From NCBI GenBank assembly GCA_013407085.1, contig JACCGJ010003058.1:1-64000 (forward strand): a stretch of 64,000 nt of DNA. The letters are read 5' to 3'. This document shows, in pieces, positions 1 to 12,730 of the stretch. Source of the DNA: Atriophallophorus winterbourni. Its lineage: Eukaryota; Platyhelminthes; Trematoda; Plagiorchiida; Microphallidae. A program made the translations under genes and the position numbers. A model generated the notes under the pieces. That model worked only from the letters and a program-made list of their open reading frames with translations. It was not told where the DNA came from and ran no database searches. Every line of letters starts with the position of its first letter. Positions within the stretch are counted from its first letter, which is position 1.

Positions 1-145
1 TTGTTGTTAACCTCACATTAATCACAATACACTCTTTGTCTACGCACGGTTTTCGTTCTCCTGTGGTTGTCTGGGAGTCAAAGTTGTATGTAGATATAAC
101 TGGAATACACGCAGCCTCAGAATCCATTCCTCACTATCCACTACA
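1..145 (+). repeat. 5' LTR (partial)
   Basis: This segment aligns with 4192-4336, ending in the same ACTACA. A primer-binding-site-like TGG follows at 149. The left end of the LTR lies outside the window. Confidence 0.88.
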
Positions 146-148
146 AAT

Positions 149-163
149 TGGTGAGCCCGAACA
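149..163 (+). promoter_or_regulatory. Probable tRNA primer binding site
   Basis: Three bases after the end of the 5' LTR the sequence reads TGGTGAGCCCGAAC. A TGG start immediately downstream of an LTR is the expected complement of a tRNA 3' CCA. I did not identify the tRNA. Confidence 0.6.
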
Positions 164-185
164 TGCATTCAATTCGATTGACGCA

Positions 186-395
186 ATGAACCATAGTACA
201 AATAACGAAGACAAGATGGAAGATGATTTTTTCAATCAATTCACATTACCTGTCTTCGACAAGACAGATCCACGTCTATGGTTTGCACAAATGGAAGCTC
301 TATTCGAGTTATACCGTGTTCGAACGCGACGCACACGCTACAACCGCGTTGTTGGAATGCTCCCAACCTCCATTGCCAGAGAAGTTGCGATTTAA
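186..395 (+). pseudogene. gag N-terminal part, frameshifted
   Basis: The first plausible Gag start is the ATG at 186, 40 nt after the LTR. The product begins [16 protein letters not shown] and contains the [20 protein letters not shown] stretch typical of Gag in this lineage. The frame ends at TAA 393-395, while clear Gag sequence ([15 protein letters not shown]) continues at once in the frame used by Pol. This is best read as a single-base indel near 380-392. A programmed shift is unlikely because it falls inside Gag rather than at the gag-pol junction. Confidence 0.82.
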
Positions 396-3300
396 TTTAT
401 GATCAACCTGCCACAGATCCTTATGATAAGCTCAAATCTGCGATCATCTCTCGAATTGGTTCCACCGATGAGCAAAACTTGCGAAAACTCCTATCCAGCT
501 CTGAGCTAGAAGATCGTACACCTTCACAACACTTACGCCATTTGTTCCAGTTACAAGGCACACAGAAGGTTGACGAACGAATAATACGACATATCTGGTT
601 CCAGAGTTTGCCAGACGATTTGCGTAAAGTTCTGGTTATCATGAAAAACGACAGTAACCTAGACAAGCTTGCTCAAGTTGCAGATAAAGTCTACAACATC
701 TCTCGTAACACATCAATCTGCACGGTCAGCCAACCAATTTCCACTCCTTGCACTTCCTGCGCAGATTTGAACAAGGATATATCTGATTTGAAATCCAAGA
801 TCAGCAATTTGACTTCGCAAATACAGCACTTAAACAGAAGTCGAAGCCGTCCTCGTAGTGGAGGGAACCACATGCAGCTTCAAAACGCAAAACCAAAATC
901 AGAGAAGCCGCGAAGCCAGGCAGTAGAAGCCTCAGCTTTGTCTGGCAATAACACCAGCCGCTTATTCTATGTCACTGATGGTTCAACAAAGATGCGTTTT
1001 CTGATTGACACGGGAGCCGAACTGAGCGTCATCCCACCCACAAACTTGGAACGCAGAAATCACTCTTCATTGACCCTACAAGCGGCGAACGGCACTCGAA
1101 TAAGCACATACGGCCAACGATCACTTTCCATCGACCTCGGTCTGCGACGTAACTTTCGATGGATTTTCACTGTTGCCGACGTCAAAACCCCTATCTTGGG
1201 AGCCGATTTCCTCTCACACTTTAATCTTTCAGTCAACATGAGTACACGAAAGCTCATTGACAATGTCACAAAGATTAACGTCATCGGCCATTTGTCTAAT
1301 TCACCCATACAAACTATTCGAGTCCCGATTCCAGATACCGCACCGAATTATGTTCCTCTCATGAGAGAATTTTCGGATATCTTCAAACCATGTGCACATG
1401 ACACCCCTCTGAAGCATGACATCAAACACCATATTTCAACCCGTGGACCCCCGGTTTTCAGTAGACCACGGAGACTGGCGCCTAACAAACTTGAAGCTGC
1501 CAAACGAGAATTCGAGCATATGATGGAACTCGGAATAATCCGTCCATCGAATTCACCTTGGGCCACACCTCTTCACATGGTCGAAAAGAACAAACCGGAC
1601 GCCTGGCGTCCATGTGGCGATTATCGTGCTTTAAATCGTGTAACGATCCCAGATCGATATCCGATTCCGCACATACACCACTTTGCACTATCTCTTCACG
1701 GAAAATCTGTGTTCTCGAAGTTGGATTTAGTGCGGGCATATCATCAAATTCCTGTAGATGACGAAGATATTCCCAAAACTGCCATCACCACTCCATTTGG
1801 TCTGTTCGAATTTCTCAGGATGCCATTCGGTCTACGCAATGCTGCACAGACGTTTCAGAGATTCATGGACCAAGTTTTCCTCGGTCTATCTTTCGTCTAC
1901 GTGTACATTGATGATGTCCTAGTCGCAAGCACAAATCCCATTGAACATCTTAAACACCTTCGTGAAGTATTTTTACGTCTATCCCACTACAGCATTGTGG
2001 TTAATCCCGATAAATGTCTGTTTGGTGTGAGTTCCATCGAAATCCTTGGACACCGAATTGATAGTTCCGGTATAAAACCGTTACCTCAAAAACTATCAGC
2101 TATCCAAGATTATCCATGTCCCAGCCCCATCCGTCAAGTCAGACGTTTCTTGGGTTTGGTCAACTATTATAGACGTTTTATTCCACAATGCGCTATGATT
2201 TCACAACCATTGACTGACTTGTTACGTGGAAAGAAACGTCAATTTAAAATGGATGACGAAGCCATCAAATCATTCGAACAACTCAAATCTGCACTAAACA
2301 AAGTCACTTCACTGACTCATTTATCAACGAACCCCAATGCTCGATTGTCTCTCACTACAGACGCATCACAAGAAGCAGTCGGCGCGGTCCTTCAACAAGA
2401 AGAAGACAATATCACCGAGCCACTCGCTTTCTTTTCTCGTCGTCTTCAACCAGCTCAAACTCGATACAGTACGTTCGGCCGTGAGTTACTGGCTATCTAT
2501 TATGCGATACGACATTTCAGACATTTGCTTGAAGGACGTGATTTCACAGTATGGACCGATCACAAGCCCTTAACGTTTGCTCTTTCTGCACAATCGGATC
2601 GATATTCGCCTCGAGAAATACGTCACTTGGATTATATTTCGCAATTCACGAGTGACATTCGATATCTTTCCGGCTCGTCAAACACAGTTGCGGATACATT
2701 CTCTCGGATTCGCTCAAGTACTATCGACCTGCCTGGAATCGACTTTGAGCAATTAGCACGTTCGAGGCAAAATGAACCTGTAATAAGTCGGTATATTACT
2801 TCACAATCGGGTAAAATCCGCCGTATTCCGATACCTAATTCCAATTCTTATTTGGTTTGTGACATGTCTACTGGTAAAGCCCGTCCAATTGTCCCATCAG
2901 ATTTGAGACGTACCGTATTCGAGCATTTACATGGTTTATCACATCTCGGAATAAAAACTACTCGAAAGCTGATTAGCTCTCGTTATCTTCGGTCTAATAT
3001 GCATAAAGACATTCAACTTTGGACCAAGAGTTGCCTCCGATGTCAACAAAGCAAAGTCCAACGTCACACCATCAGTTCCCCTGGTGTATTTCTACCTGTT
3101 ACGGAGCGCTTTCAGCACGTTCACTTGGATCTCGTTGGTCCATTAGCGGTCTCTAACGGTTGCTCCTATATATTGACCTGCGTCGACCGTTTTACCCGTT
3201 GGCCATTGGCCGTAGCCATACAGGATATCAGTGCAGAGACGGTTGCGAAAGCTTTCGTTCAACATTGGATCAGCAACTTTGCTGTACCGAACACTATTAC

Positions 3301-4090
3301 CACTGACAGAGGTTCTCAATTCCAGTCAACGCTTTTTCGGGAATTGAATAAAACACTCGGTACAAAGCACATACAGACTACAGCCTATCATCCTTCTTCA
3401 AATGGCTTAGTCGAAAGATTTCACCGGCAACTCAAAGCCGCAATCATGAGTCACGGGAATTCAGAACGTTGGTCCGAGTCATTGCCTTTGGTGCTTCTTG
3501 GTATCCGTACAACCGTTAAAGAAGACCTGGGTTGCTCAGCTACTAAGATGGTGTACGGGAGTACACTTAACCTTCCTGGCGAATTCCTGACATCTTCCGA
3601 TTCACCAAATGATCTTAGCGCTCCACAATATGTCAGTCGCCTTCGCAGCTTCATGAAATCATTACGAGCTATCCCTACTCGCCAACAAGCCCAACCGTTC
3701 TATATCCCGGCAGACTTGTCTACCTGCGACTTTGTGTTTGTGCGCGCCGATCATGTACGTCGACCACTTCAACCACCGTATACTGGTCCGTACAAGGTGC
3801 TCAGCAGGCATCCCAAGTATTTCGTAATTGACCGGAATGGATCAAGAGAAACTGTCAGTATCGATCGTCTGAAAGTCGCTTACGTAGAACCAACATCGAA
3901 AGCGAAAGCAAATACCCGAAACATTACTCCACAGACGTCTACTACTGGCCAACACGTCCCTTTGTCTGATTCACCAGAAACCAACCTTACCCCTGATAAA
4001 CCTCCATTCCGTTCGTGTCTCAAACCACCCGACAGACAAAAACATTCAGGTCGCAAGGTATATTTCCCAAATAGTTTAATAATTTTATAA
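396..4090 (+). CDS. Gag C-terminal part plus Pol polyprotein (PR-RT-RNaseH-IN)
   Basis: One long open frame carries the rest of Gag and all of Pol. Visible landmarks are the aspartic protease ([13 protein letters not shown], about 995-1035), reverse transcriptase ([15 protein letters not shown], then YIDDVLVAS near 1904), RNase H (LTTDAS near 2350, WTDHKPLTF near 2555), the integrase HHCC zinc region ([11 protein letters not shown]...CLRC, 2940-3045) and a D,D-35-E core ([26 protein letters not shown]). The Cys/His box expected at the Gag C-terminus is missing. Only a CxxC (CTSC) and an Arg/Ser-rich stretch are seen before the protease, so this region may be internally deleted. Pol itself has no stop, which is notable next to the broken gag. 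Confidence 0.93.
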
Positions 4091-4131
4091 CCTAATGTTT
4101 TTTTCGAGCGTCTTTTTCTTGTTCGGGAATC

Positions 4132-4336
4132 TGTGGTGACGGTCCAAATATTTAATCAATAGTAATTATTGATTATGTAATTCAAATTTTCTCGTTGTTA
4201 CACTTACCTTAATAACAATACACTCTTTGTCTACGCACGGTTTTCGTTCTGCTGTGGTTATCTGGCAGTCAAAATTGTATGTGAATATAACTGGAACACA
4301 CGCAGCCTCAGAATCCATTCCTCACTATCCACTACA
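4132..4336 (+). repeat. 3' LTR
   Basis: This begins TGTGGTGACGG and ends ACTACA, about 205 bp. Its last 145 bp match the window start. The left boundary is inferred from the TG start just after Pol, and the polypurine tract before it is weak. The right boundary is firm because the flanking LINE sequence begins at 4337. Confidence 0.8.
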
Positions 4337-5290
4337 GGTGATAAAATATCTAAGGATTTCAGGTGTGCAGGGTAAGGTTTCCCTCGCTGACCGTCAATCA
4401 TGCGAGTTGCGAGACGCTGTACGCTTCCGAGTCAAAGGATCTCGCTCTTGTAGTCAAGGCGCCACGCCTACGCACAGTATTCTAAATGCGTCCGAACTAA
4501 TGAGTTGCAAATTGGCAGGAATACATCGGGTCTTCTGCCTGGATAGAACAGATCTCAGCCGAAAAAACTTTGCGAACACGTTGAGCTGCAGCGGCGCATT
4601 GGTCCTCCTATTTGAAGTCATTCCTTACTAGTACAGTCTAATCCTCACGATGCTGTGTGTCTTCAAAACTGAGAGAGATTTTCTCGAAACCTGGACTGAA
4701 ATCTTATCAACAAGTCCTGACAGCTGTTGGCTCTTATTAAGGTTCATTGGGTGGTCCCACTGGTATGAAAAGTTCATGACATTTTCATGGTTATGCATCA
4801 GGATATCTTCATTCGTTAACCCGATGAACTCTACATCATCTGCGAAAATAAAGTACGGACACATCATTCCAGACGACAAGTCATCATTGAAAATCAGGAA
4901 TAAAAGAGTACCGAGTACCGACCCTGGGGCGACTACAACGATAACGTCGGTTTGGTTCCACGGCGTAGATCATACCCGAACTCTGAATATCCTACCTGTA
5001 AGAAATGTCTTCATCCAAGAAATTAAACTACCCATTATGCCTTTTGCTTTAAGCTTAATATCTAGAAAGCGGTGATTTACGAATCGAAATCCTTGCTGAA
5101 ATCCAGGTATATTGCTTCGACAATCTCCACTTTATCCATCATTTTGTTGACAGTATTGAGAAAAAGAAGAAGGTTAGTCAGACAGGATCAGCCTTTAAGT
5201 AATCCATGTTGAGTAACACTCAGTAGAAAATGCCGACAAATAAGCTGACAGATTTCATCACGCAGTTGTGTAATGAATTGAATTGTATTG
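4337..5290 (-). mobile_element. Degenerate CR1/Jockey-like LINE fragment (reverse transcriptase)
   Basis: Reading the minus strand from 5290 down gives, with frameshifts and stops, QHGLLKG near 5210, YLDFSKDFDS near 5090, GSVLGTLLFLIFNDDL near 4910, FIFADDVEFIG near 4840, and a C-terminal LGSVQRLATRMIDG stretch near 4430. These are blocks of a CR1/Jockey reverse transcriptase and its C-terminal domain. The 3' end of the LINE is cut by the gypsy element at 4336, and its other half should lie left of the window. It is old and heavily mutated. Confidence 0.82.
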
Positions 5291-5479
5291 AATTGAGTGG
5301 AATAACCAACCCAGGAATAGAAGTGAGAATTAACCACGCTCACTCGAATCACACAGTATGTATTAATTAATGTAACTTTAACAACGAGAAATTGAATAAC
5401 AGATTTCAAGGTCAACGTGGTATTTTGCTTCTTACCAATCCTTTGGTTTGTATTTATTTGATTTTCACCGGATTTCAAC

Positions 5480-6628
5480 ATGGTTATTACTAGAAAATCT
5501 GCAAAAGTAGATAATACAGTACATACTGTCACGAAAATTCAAGGGAATCGGTGCCCCGCTGCTCGCTCGGGGGACTCTTGTCATGTATGCGCTAAACAGG
5601 TTGCTGATAATGCAAAAGCAGTACAATGGGAAATATGTCTCAAATGGATGCATATTCGGTGCGGAGGAATGAAGCCAGAGACGTATCGTTGGCTTCCGAT
5701 TATATCATGCGATATTATCCGGAAGGTATGTAAGATATGCCTTCCACCATCAAGTAGTCAGAAGTAGTCAGAATAAAGTCGTAGCTGCATCTACTAAAGC
5801 CGCTAAAGTGCTTGTTGGAGGTGACATAAACATTGACCCCACCTCAGCTGAGGATAGACACCACCTATCTGTGGAGAAAACTTGCATGCCATTCGCTTCC
5901 TCTACTATAAGACGTTTACCAAATGGTATTAGTATCGAGGATCCATTGAACGTGCAGGAACTGGACGTTTGCTCGCCTTCAACACCGTTTGCTCAACAGT
6001 CAGGAAGGAATGAGACTTATGCAGATGTGACGTCGAAGGGTCTACCCAGTGATCCGGGCTATGAAATATTGTCACAGCGATTGAGCAAAATAGAGGCTCA
6101 GCTAAATGTAGTGGAAAAGTACCTGCTCCTGATAATGCTTTTAGATCCCCGGTCTCAAAGAAGCCACATTTGGATTATCGGAAGCGATGCCTTATTATGG
6201 TGAATGTTCGTGAGCAAACCGGGGACATGGCTGAAATACGTTTACAGCAAGAGCGAACTTTCCTACAATCAACTTTTTCAAAGCTTTTTGATCAAGGAGA
6301 GGAAGGAGTTACCATCATTTCTGCATTCCGACTTGGCCGGAAGAAGGAGGATGATAAAGCGCGGACGCTGAAAATTGTTTTAGCTTCGGATGAGCAAGTC
6401 CAGATGGTACTAAGACGCGCTCATCGTCTTAAGGGTGAGCCATTCAAGATACTACGCGACCTATCTCCTGAAGATAGAATCAAAATGAAAACAGCTACCC
6501 AAGAATTGCGAGCACGCAGGGAAGCTGGCGAGGTTGATCTTCATATTGTGGATTTTCGGGTAGTGAGGAGGAGGCCGCACATTCGTTGGAAGCCGCTGTC
6601 AATTCAACCCCAGTTAATCATTCTGTGA
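5480..6628 (+). pseudogene. LINE ORF1 (zinc-finger RNA-binding protein), frameshifted
   Basis: This starts MVITRKSAKVDNTV. A PHD-like zinc finger follows at 5575-5745, with CHVC, CLKW, HIRC and CKIC spacing. The frame changes near 5765, where a TAG also lies, and again near 6118. The middle section includes a short heptad-like stretch (YEILSQRLSKIEAQL). The C-terminal part (6150-6620: RKRCLIMVNVREQ, ISAFRLGRKK, LRDLSPEDRIKMK) is the domain usually found at the end of CR1/Jockey ORF1 proteins and probably binds RNA. It ends by overlapping the ORF2 start. Confidence 0.8.
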
Positions 6629-9434
6629 AGCGATTTCGAGTATTGCTTTTTAATGCGAGAAGTCTACGCAATAAACTTGATGAGGTTAGTGAAATTGCCT
6701 GTCGGCGACAGCCAGATATCATTGCTGTTACGGAATCGTGGTTAACAATGGATATATCTGATATGGAGTGCGCGCTACCACACTATACGCTTTTCAGAAG
6801 TGACAGAGTAGCTTCGAGAACTGCCGGTGGCGTTGCCGTATACTTCAAAGAGCACCTGATTGTGGAAGTATTGGAAAGGTTTCAAAATGATGCTGGAAAT
6901 GCCGAAAGCCTCTGGTGTAAGGTGAAGTCTAGCTCTGGAGCTGCATCACTTGAGGTCATTTACCGCTCACCTGGCGCTTACGTTCCTGTGTTATGTGATC
7001 AAATCAAACGGTATGGTATCACTGGTGACTGTATCGTTCTTGGAGACCTGAATGCTCCTGATATAAACTGGGCGGATTTAGTTTCGAGAGGTGAACCGTT
7101 CCAACGAGAATTCCTAGATACGATTTTGGAGCTGAATCTGGTGCAGAATGTAAACAATCCTACGAGGATATGCGTCGGGCAAGTTCCTTCGATATTGGAT
7201 TTGGTGGTCACACCTAGATTCTCTGATGTTACGAATCTGTCTATTGAGACCCCATTGGCTGCAGCGATCACTGTTCTTTATGGTTCGTTTGGAATCGGGG
7301 TCTTCAACCGAGAATACGTACGCATGCCCGGAGAAACTACTGGAAATTAGACACAAAGAGTCTAATCACGTCTGCAAACTCGATGGACTGGTCACTCCCT
7401 CTATCAACGAATGTTGATACCTGTTGGTTGGACTTTTTGGGTAAAATAAGATCGCTTGAAAATCATGCCCCATGGATGAATGGAAGATCCCCCGCTAAGG
7501 GACCGCCGTGGTTTGATAACGTTATCCGTAAATACATGAAGGTAAGAAAGCGGTTATGGCGGAAGTTTTGTTCTAGTGGATGCAACGATGACTATGTAAC
7601 CTACAAAGTTATCCGCAACAAGTGCACCTACCTCAAAAGAGAAAAAAGGCAGAACTATGAAACTCGCTTGGTGGACGAAGCCAACTCGATGCCGAAACGC
7701 TTGTTTGCGTACATAAGACGTAGAACGAAAGCTTCTCAACGAGTACCTTGCTTGAGATCTATGGGAGGTTCGACTGAACATGAAGATGAACGTATAGCAG
7801 TTCTTCTCGCCGCTCAGTACAATTCGGTTTACACAGAGGAGACGTTTCCCATTCCTCTGCTTCATGAGAGCAACGCCGAAATGCCGGATATCTCGATCTC
7901 GCCAGAGATGGTGCAGTATTTGCTAGAACGACTCGATGTACACTCAGCACCTGGCCTTGACGATATACACCCGATGCTTTTAAAGGTATTGTCGAGTATC
8001 ATACATAAACCACTGGCGCTAATCTTCAATTTATCCTTGAGGTATGGTAGGTTACCTTAAGATTTGAAGTACAGCATTGTCAAACCAATGTATAAGGGCG
8101 GTGAAACCAGTGATCCGGCTAACTACCGACCGGTTACCCTCACTTCGGTAGTTGTGAAGACTCTGGAACGACTGCTGAAGAAACAGATTGAAGATTTTCT
8201 CCTTACAACCAGTCAGTTAACATCTGCTCAACATGGTTTTACGCCAAGACGATCATGCTCATCCAATCTCATCACTGCTCGCGAGCACTGGTGTGCTGAA
8301 CTTGATCTGGGTCACCCGGTAGTCACTGCCTTCATTGACTTCAGTAAGGCTTTTGACCGTGTTCCATTTCAACGTCTATTGCTCAAGCTCCGTGCTCGTG
8401 GTGTAAAGGGACCTGTTCTAACTTGGATTGAAGACTTCATTGTTGACCGTTATACACAGGTCGAGGTTAACGGAGTCAAATCGCAGGTTACACGTCCAAC
8501 TTCCGGGGTTCCGCAAGGATCTGTTCTCGGCCCGTTACTTTTTAAAGTATATGTTAATGACCTCCCCGACTCATTAAATACGAATTGTCTACTTTTCGCG
8601 GATGATCTGAAAGTTTGGGGTACAGTAAGCTCTTCTGCTGATAATACCATTTTCCAGAACGAATTGAACAAATTGCTTGATTGGACGGTAAAATGGCAGC
8701 TTCCTGTAAACCGACAGAAATGCGCTGTAATGCTTTTGGGGCCAAGCACGCCTGAAGGTGCGTACTTCCTCGGGGATCATAAACTGAAGTGAGTTGATAC
8801 TGAACGTGACCTGGGTACAATTGTGACTCGGACGCTTAAATCAAAGGAGGATACGAACAGAAAAGCTGCTGCTGCAAACCGCGCATGGTGGGCTATTAGT
8901 CGGTCGTTTTCGGCGATTACTCCACAAATGTTTCGCATTCTTTATTCCACATACGTGAGACCAGTTTTGGAATATGGTTTGCCAGCCACCTATCCTCAAA
9001 CTAAGGGAGAACGTGACCAGTTGGAAAAATTGCAAAGGCGGGCGACGAAACGAGTACAAGGATTGAAATCAATTCCTTATGTGGAGAGAGTTCAACGCCT
9101 CAACCTCATGTCGCTCAGTATTCGGCGTGTGCGCTACGACCTGCTGCTAACTCGTCGCATATTACTGGGAGCTTATGGTGACGAGCTGCGCGAGTTTTTC
9201 CCTCTCGTGACGGACTCAAGAACCCGTGGCCATGCTCTAAAGCTTCAAAAGCGAAGGACACTACGCCTACCACAGGGATTCACGCTCTCAACAAGAATTG
9301 TTAACTTGTGGAATGCGCTTCCGGAAGATGTTATCTCAGCGAGCTCTGAAAACCAATTCAAGCAACTTTTGGATAAGGTATTGCCTGTAATCACGGCGAA
9401 GCTGAACAACACTGGACAGGATTTCTTCAACTGA
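6586..9434 (+). pseudogene. LINE ORF2 (endonuclease-reverse transcriptase), broken
   Basis: The ORF starts at ATG 6586. The APE endonuclease shows LLFNARSLRNKLDE, DIIAVTESWL, GGVAVYF and LGDLNAPDINW; its SDHC block appears only after a one-base shift near 7262. The reverse transcriptase runs from about 7950 (SAPGLDDIHP) through NYRPVTLTS, FIDFSKAFDRV, PQGSVLGPLLF and LFADDLKVWG (8596). In-frame stops interrupt it at 8058 (TAA) and 8790 (TGA). The C-terminal domain (YVRPVLEYGL, LEKLQRRATKRV, LWNALPEDV) ends at 9434. The frame is the same before and after both stops, so these are point mutations. Confidence 0.92.
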
Positions 9435-12400
9435 GGTTCTCCTGGACTATGCTGCTGATATAAAGAGATGCGGCTCACGATGGCTCTACCCCCTGTCGTC
9501 TATCAAGAAGTAGAAGAAGAACTTCCTACCAATTTCCGATAATCGAAAGGTTAAATGTAAAAACATCCTAATTTCGAATTGGTCAAAAAAACAATCAATG
9601 TTTAAGTCATTCAGCTCTCACTCATATATGTGAAAAATGATTACTAGATCTGAGGCGTTTTTCTTTTGTCAAATTTAAAGTTGACAGTGGTGAAGCTTTT
9701 ACACAGCCAACATTAAGGCCGACTTAAGGGTCGTCTTTAGAATAAAATTTAACTTCTCAATCAAAAATTCACATTTTCATGTTTTTCATCACTCTCACAC
9801 ACTTAAATGAAGTTTTAATGTTATTTAATCTAATGAAGAATTCGAAGTTATGAGATCGAAGATATGTCGTTTTTTATTAATATTTTTATTATTAAAATTA
9901 TATATTAATGTATAAATATTAAATATTATGAAGTTAACTATAGATACAGATTTCCAGCGCTTTGCGATATTTTTTAAATGATATTTTAATCAAAAATCCA
10001 TGATAAACTCAAATGACATATATCTAGAAATTTTATGATCACACTTAGTTATCACATCAGAATTTCATTCTTGCTGGGATTGACAAGTTATTTTTATTCA
10101 CGTGAAAATTTATCAACGATGACAGTTTATACGGTTGGGTCCAAATCTTACATAAAAAACTATTTTTTTCTCATACAGTTAATCAACGTAACTTGTTGTA
10201 ACATAATTCTGTGACCGAAGTATGTATATCATGTTAAATAGTTAACTATTTTCATGAGCACTATTCAGATTAAAGTTTTTTCAATAATTCCAACAGGCAG
10301 AATCCATCAAATTATTCTGATGGTAAAATTTACAACAAACTCTACACTTTTTCATTACTGGTGCTACAAACATTAGGACATATAACGGTTTATTAGAGTG
10401 ATTTCCATCATAATCCCACATTAAGTTTCATTTACCTGAAAAGGTGTTAACACTCGTCAAATTTCTTCCAAAGGGATTCATATCTCAAGCTTCCGTTTGA
10501 ACAATCACTTTTATCGCACTTCAGCACACGTCTTCGTATTTTTGCATCGTACTTTGTTCGAGGTAATATGGTCAATGTAAAGTGAACAGTAAATTTAACT
10601 ATAATAAAGCAAATTTAATGTAATTAAATTTGAAGGCTTCCATAAAATGTGGACTTTCGTCATTCCATTTGAGAATTCATAATGCATCAAATAATTGATT
10701 GGTTAATAATCTTAAGTATACCGAATATCCATAATAAGCTTTATTTCATTTTCTGGCTTCCTGTTTGTAGTCCAAAATATAAATTGATCGTTTATAAGTG
10801 AAAATCAAGCGATCGTTCAACGCACTTTTTTCGTTAAACAAATCGAAAGCATATTTGGCTACTGATTCTGCATCGATTTATTTTATAATAAAGTATTAGT
10901 TTTCGCGGTTATTTTCTAGATCAATGGACTGCATGACGTTTTAATGATTCTTCCGTTTACATTACAAAGTAGGTAAATGATGATATCCGTGCTAAGCTGA
11001 TAGTTGTGCATTTATGATAGTTTTACTTACATAATTCCAAGAATTGCTCAAATGGACACAACATTTTCCTCAATTTTAAAGTTTTTAGCATGATAGCAAA
11101 CTGACTCAAAACTGAAGCATATATCATTAGCAGTATCAGTATCACAAGTTTATTATATAAATTTATTAATTATAAATCCAAGTGTAATGCGCTTCAAAGA
11201 AGTCCCCATATAAACACTCGTCTTTTTTCTTAACGGTCACACATAAGAAAAGCGGTAAACAGATAGTATGTTCTATTATTTGCAGATGTAATGTTTGATG
11301 ATTATTAATCCATAGTCCAGAATATTTATTCGAGTCAGCTATAAAATGTATCAAAAAAAATAAAAACGTTTCAAAAGTTGCAGAAACTTTTTGATTTGAT
11401 ATAGAGTTCTATTGAATAATATAGAATGGTAGTAACATTTAAAGCGATTTATTTCCAGAATGGTCTCGATTATTTGATTGATGTTTCACAAATCCTCTAT
11501 TTAAAATGTTACGGTTTTTAGGTTTTGCTGTCTCTATTATCATGGTAGAGTTTTATGATAAATATAGACAATATTTTTCATAAAATAAGTTCATTTTCAA
11601 GTCTCATTAAATAACACTACGAAATAAATTTTATCGGTTTTAACTATTCTTTTGATTCAGCTTGAAATAAATAATTTGCGGTGCTTTTGCAGCAATATTC
11701 GATTCCGTTTGTATACTTATTTTGGTGTGCCGCTCAAAAAGCAGTTATGCAAACGCAGACCAAATGTTGATGCAGGTGCTTTTGAGGTTGATATCAGATC
11801 AGCAAGCACCAATACTTAATATGAGCGATTTGAGGCTGCCCATCATATAGCGTATGGAATATTGTCCGGGAAGAGATTCGGAAGTTTAATCGATTAAATC
11901 CCATTAACCAATCAGACTTACAAATTAAAAAAACAGATGTGCTATAATCGTCCTTCTTTCCAAGATTCATTTTTATTATTAACACATCCATTATAATGAT
12001 CAAATTGTATGATTTTTATTGTGTCAATGAATATTTGATGTTTGTGTTGGATTATGTATGTATCACTCAAATCGGGTAGTTCGCAGGGTACATGAATCTA
12101 CTAACTAACTAATTATAATAGCTCCTATTCGAAATTAAGCCTTTCTGAATCTAAAGATAAACAACAACACGCAGATAGTTTTCAAGAAATGCGATTATGT
12201 ACTTCACCTAATTTTCCGCATTTAAAAGTTAGGGCTAAAGCAATCAACATGGATGCTGAATTGCATGGACGATATTCCTACCATTTAGCAACATTTTTAC
12301 ATAATTCCGGAAGGAATGATTCAGTTTTTTAGATAGGGGCAAATGCTATGTAAATTGTTGCGTTAAATGTTAACCATGAGTGTTTCAATTGAATATTGCT

Positions 12401-12519
12401 GATGTTCATGCGACTTTGGAACAAAAACGTGAGATTTAGTCAAACTGAATGTTGGAAAATTCCCATCTGAGTTTGACATCTCACTAAATAACTCCAGGGT
12501 GTGACACTAGTAGCTTTGT

Positions 12520-12730
12520 TAACCGCTTTCCAGTCTGTTTGAATAATATTTGCTTTATGGAATGATACTTAAAGTGAAACAAAAATGTTGAAAGAATTTT
12601 GAAATTAAAAATGGTGTTTAAATCTGGGAATTATCGTCCCTTCAAATTATTGCTTGGGATTGAGACGGGTATGGATAATATAATAACAAAAATATTGATT
12701 CGGAGACTGGAAAGACTTGAGGAGAGTTGA
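12520..12730 (+). mobile_element. Possible degenerate LINE reverse-transcriptase fragment
   Basis: At 12611 a frame reads MVFKSGNYRPFKLLLG then MDNIITKILIRRLERLEES before a TGA. This resembles the NYRPI.LL block followed by the helix with ..RLE..LEE in LINE reverse transcriptases. Only one block is recognisable, so it could be chance. Confidence 0.35.

Larger units (their letters stand above)
1..4336 (+). mobile_element. Ty3/gypsy LTR retrotransposon (CsRn1/Boudicca-like), 5' end cut by window
   Basis: An LTR element encoding Gag-Pol in the order Gag, protease, reverse transcriptase, RNase H, integrase. Its 3' LTR repeats the sequence at the window start, so the window begins inside the 5' LTR and perhaps 60 bp are missing. 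The two LTRs differ at about a dozen of 145 aligned positions, so the insertion is not recent. The DTGA protease, YIDD reverse transcriptase and HHCC integrase resemble the trematode CsRn1/Boudicca lineage; that lineage name is from family knowledge, not a search. To the right the element abuts a minus-strand CR1-like reverse transcriptase, so it inserted into that LINE. One frameshift in gag shows that this copy is defective. Confidence 0.92.
5300..9540 (+). mobile_element. CR1/Jockey-like LINE, nearly complete, inactivated
   Basis: A two-ORF non-LTR retrotransposon: ORF1 (5480-6628) and ORF2 (6586-9434), overlapping by 43 nt. ORF1 has a PHD-like zinc finger and a nucleic-acid-binding C-terminal part. 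ORF2 has an APE endonuclease, a reverse transcriptase and the usual C-terminal domain. At least two frameshifts plus a stop in ORF1, and a frameshift plus two in-frame stops in ORF2, make it non-autonomous. The ends are approximate: the 5' end abuts the older minus-strand LINE near 5290, and the 3' UTR runs to about 9540, with no poly(A) seen. Confidence 0.9.

Noticed and set aside
4227..4631. 134-codon frame starting in the 3' LTR
   Set aside because: It runs from the LTR into antisense LINE sequence and codes nothing recognisable.
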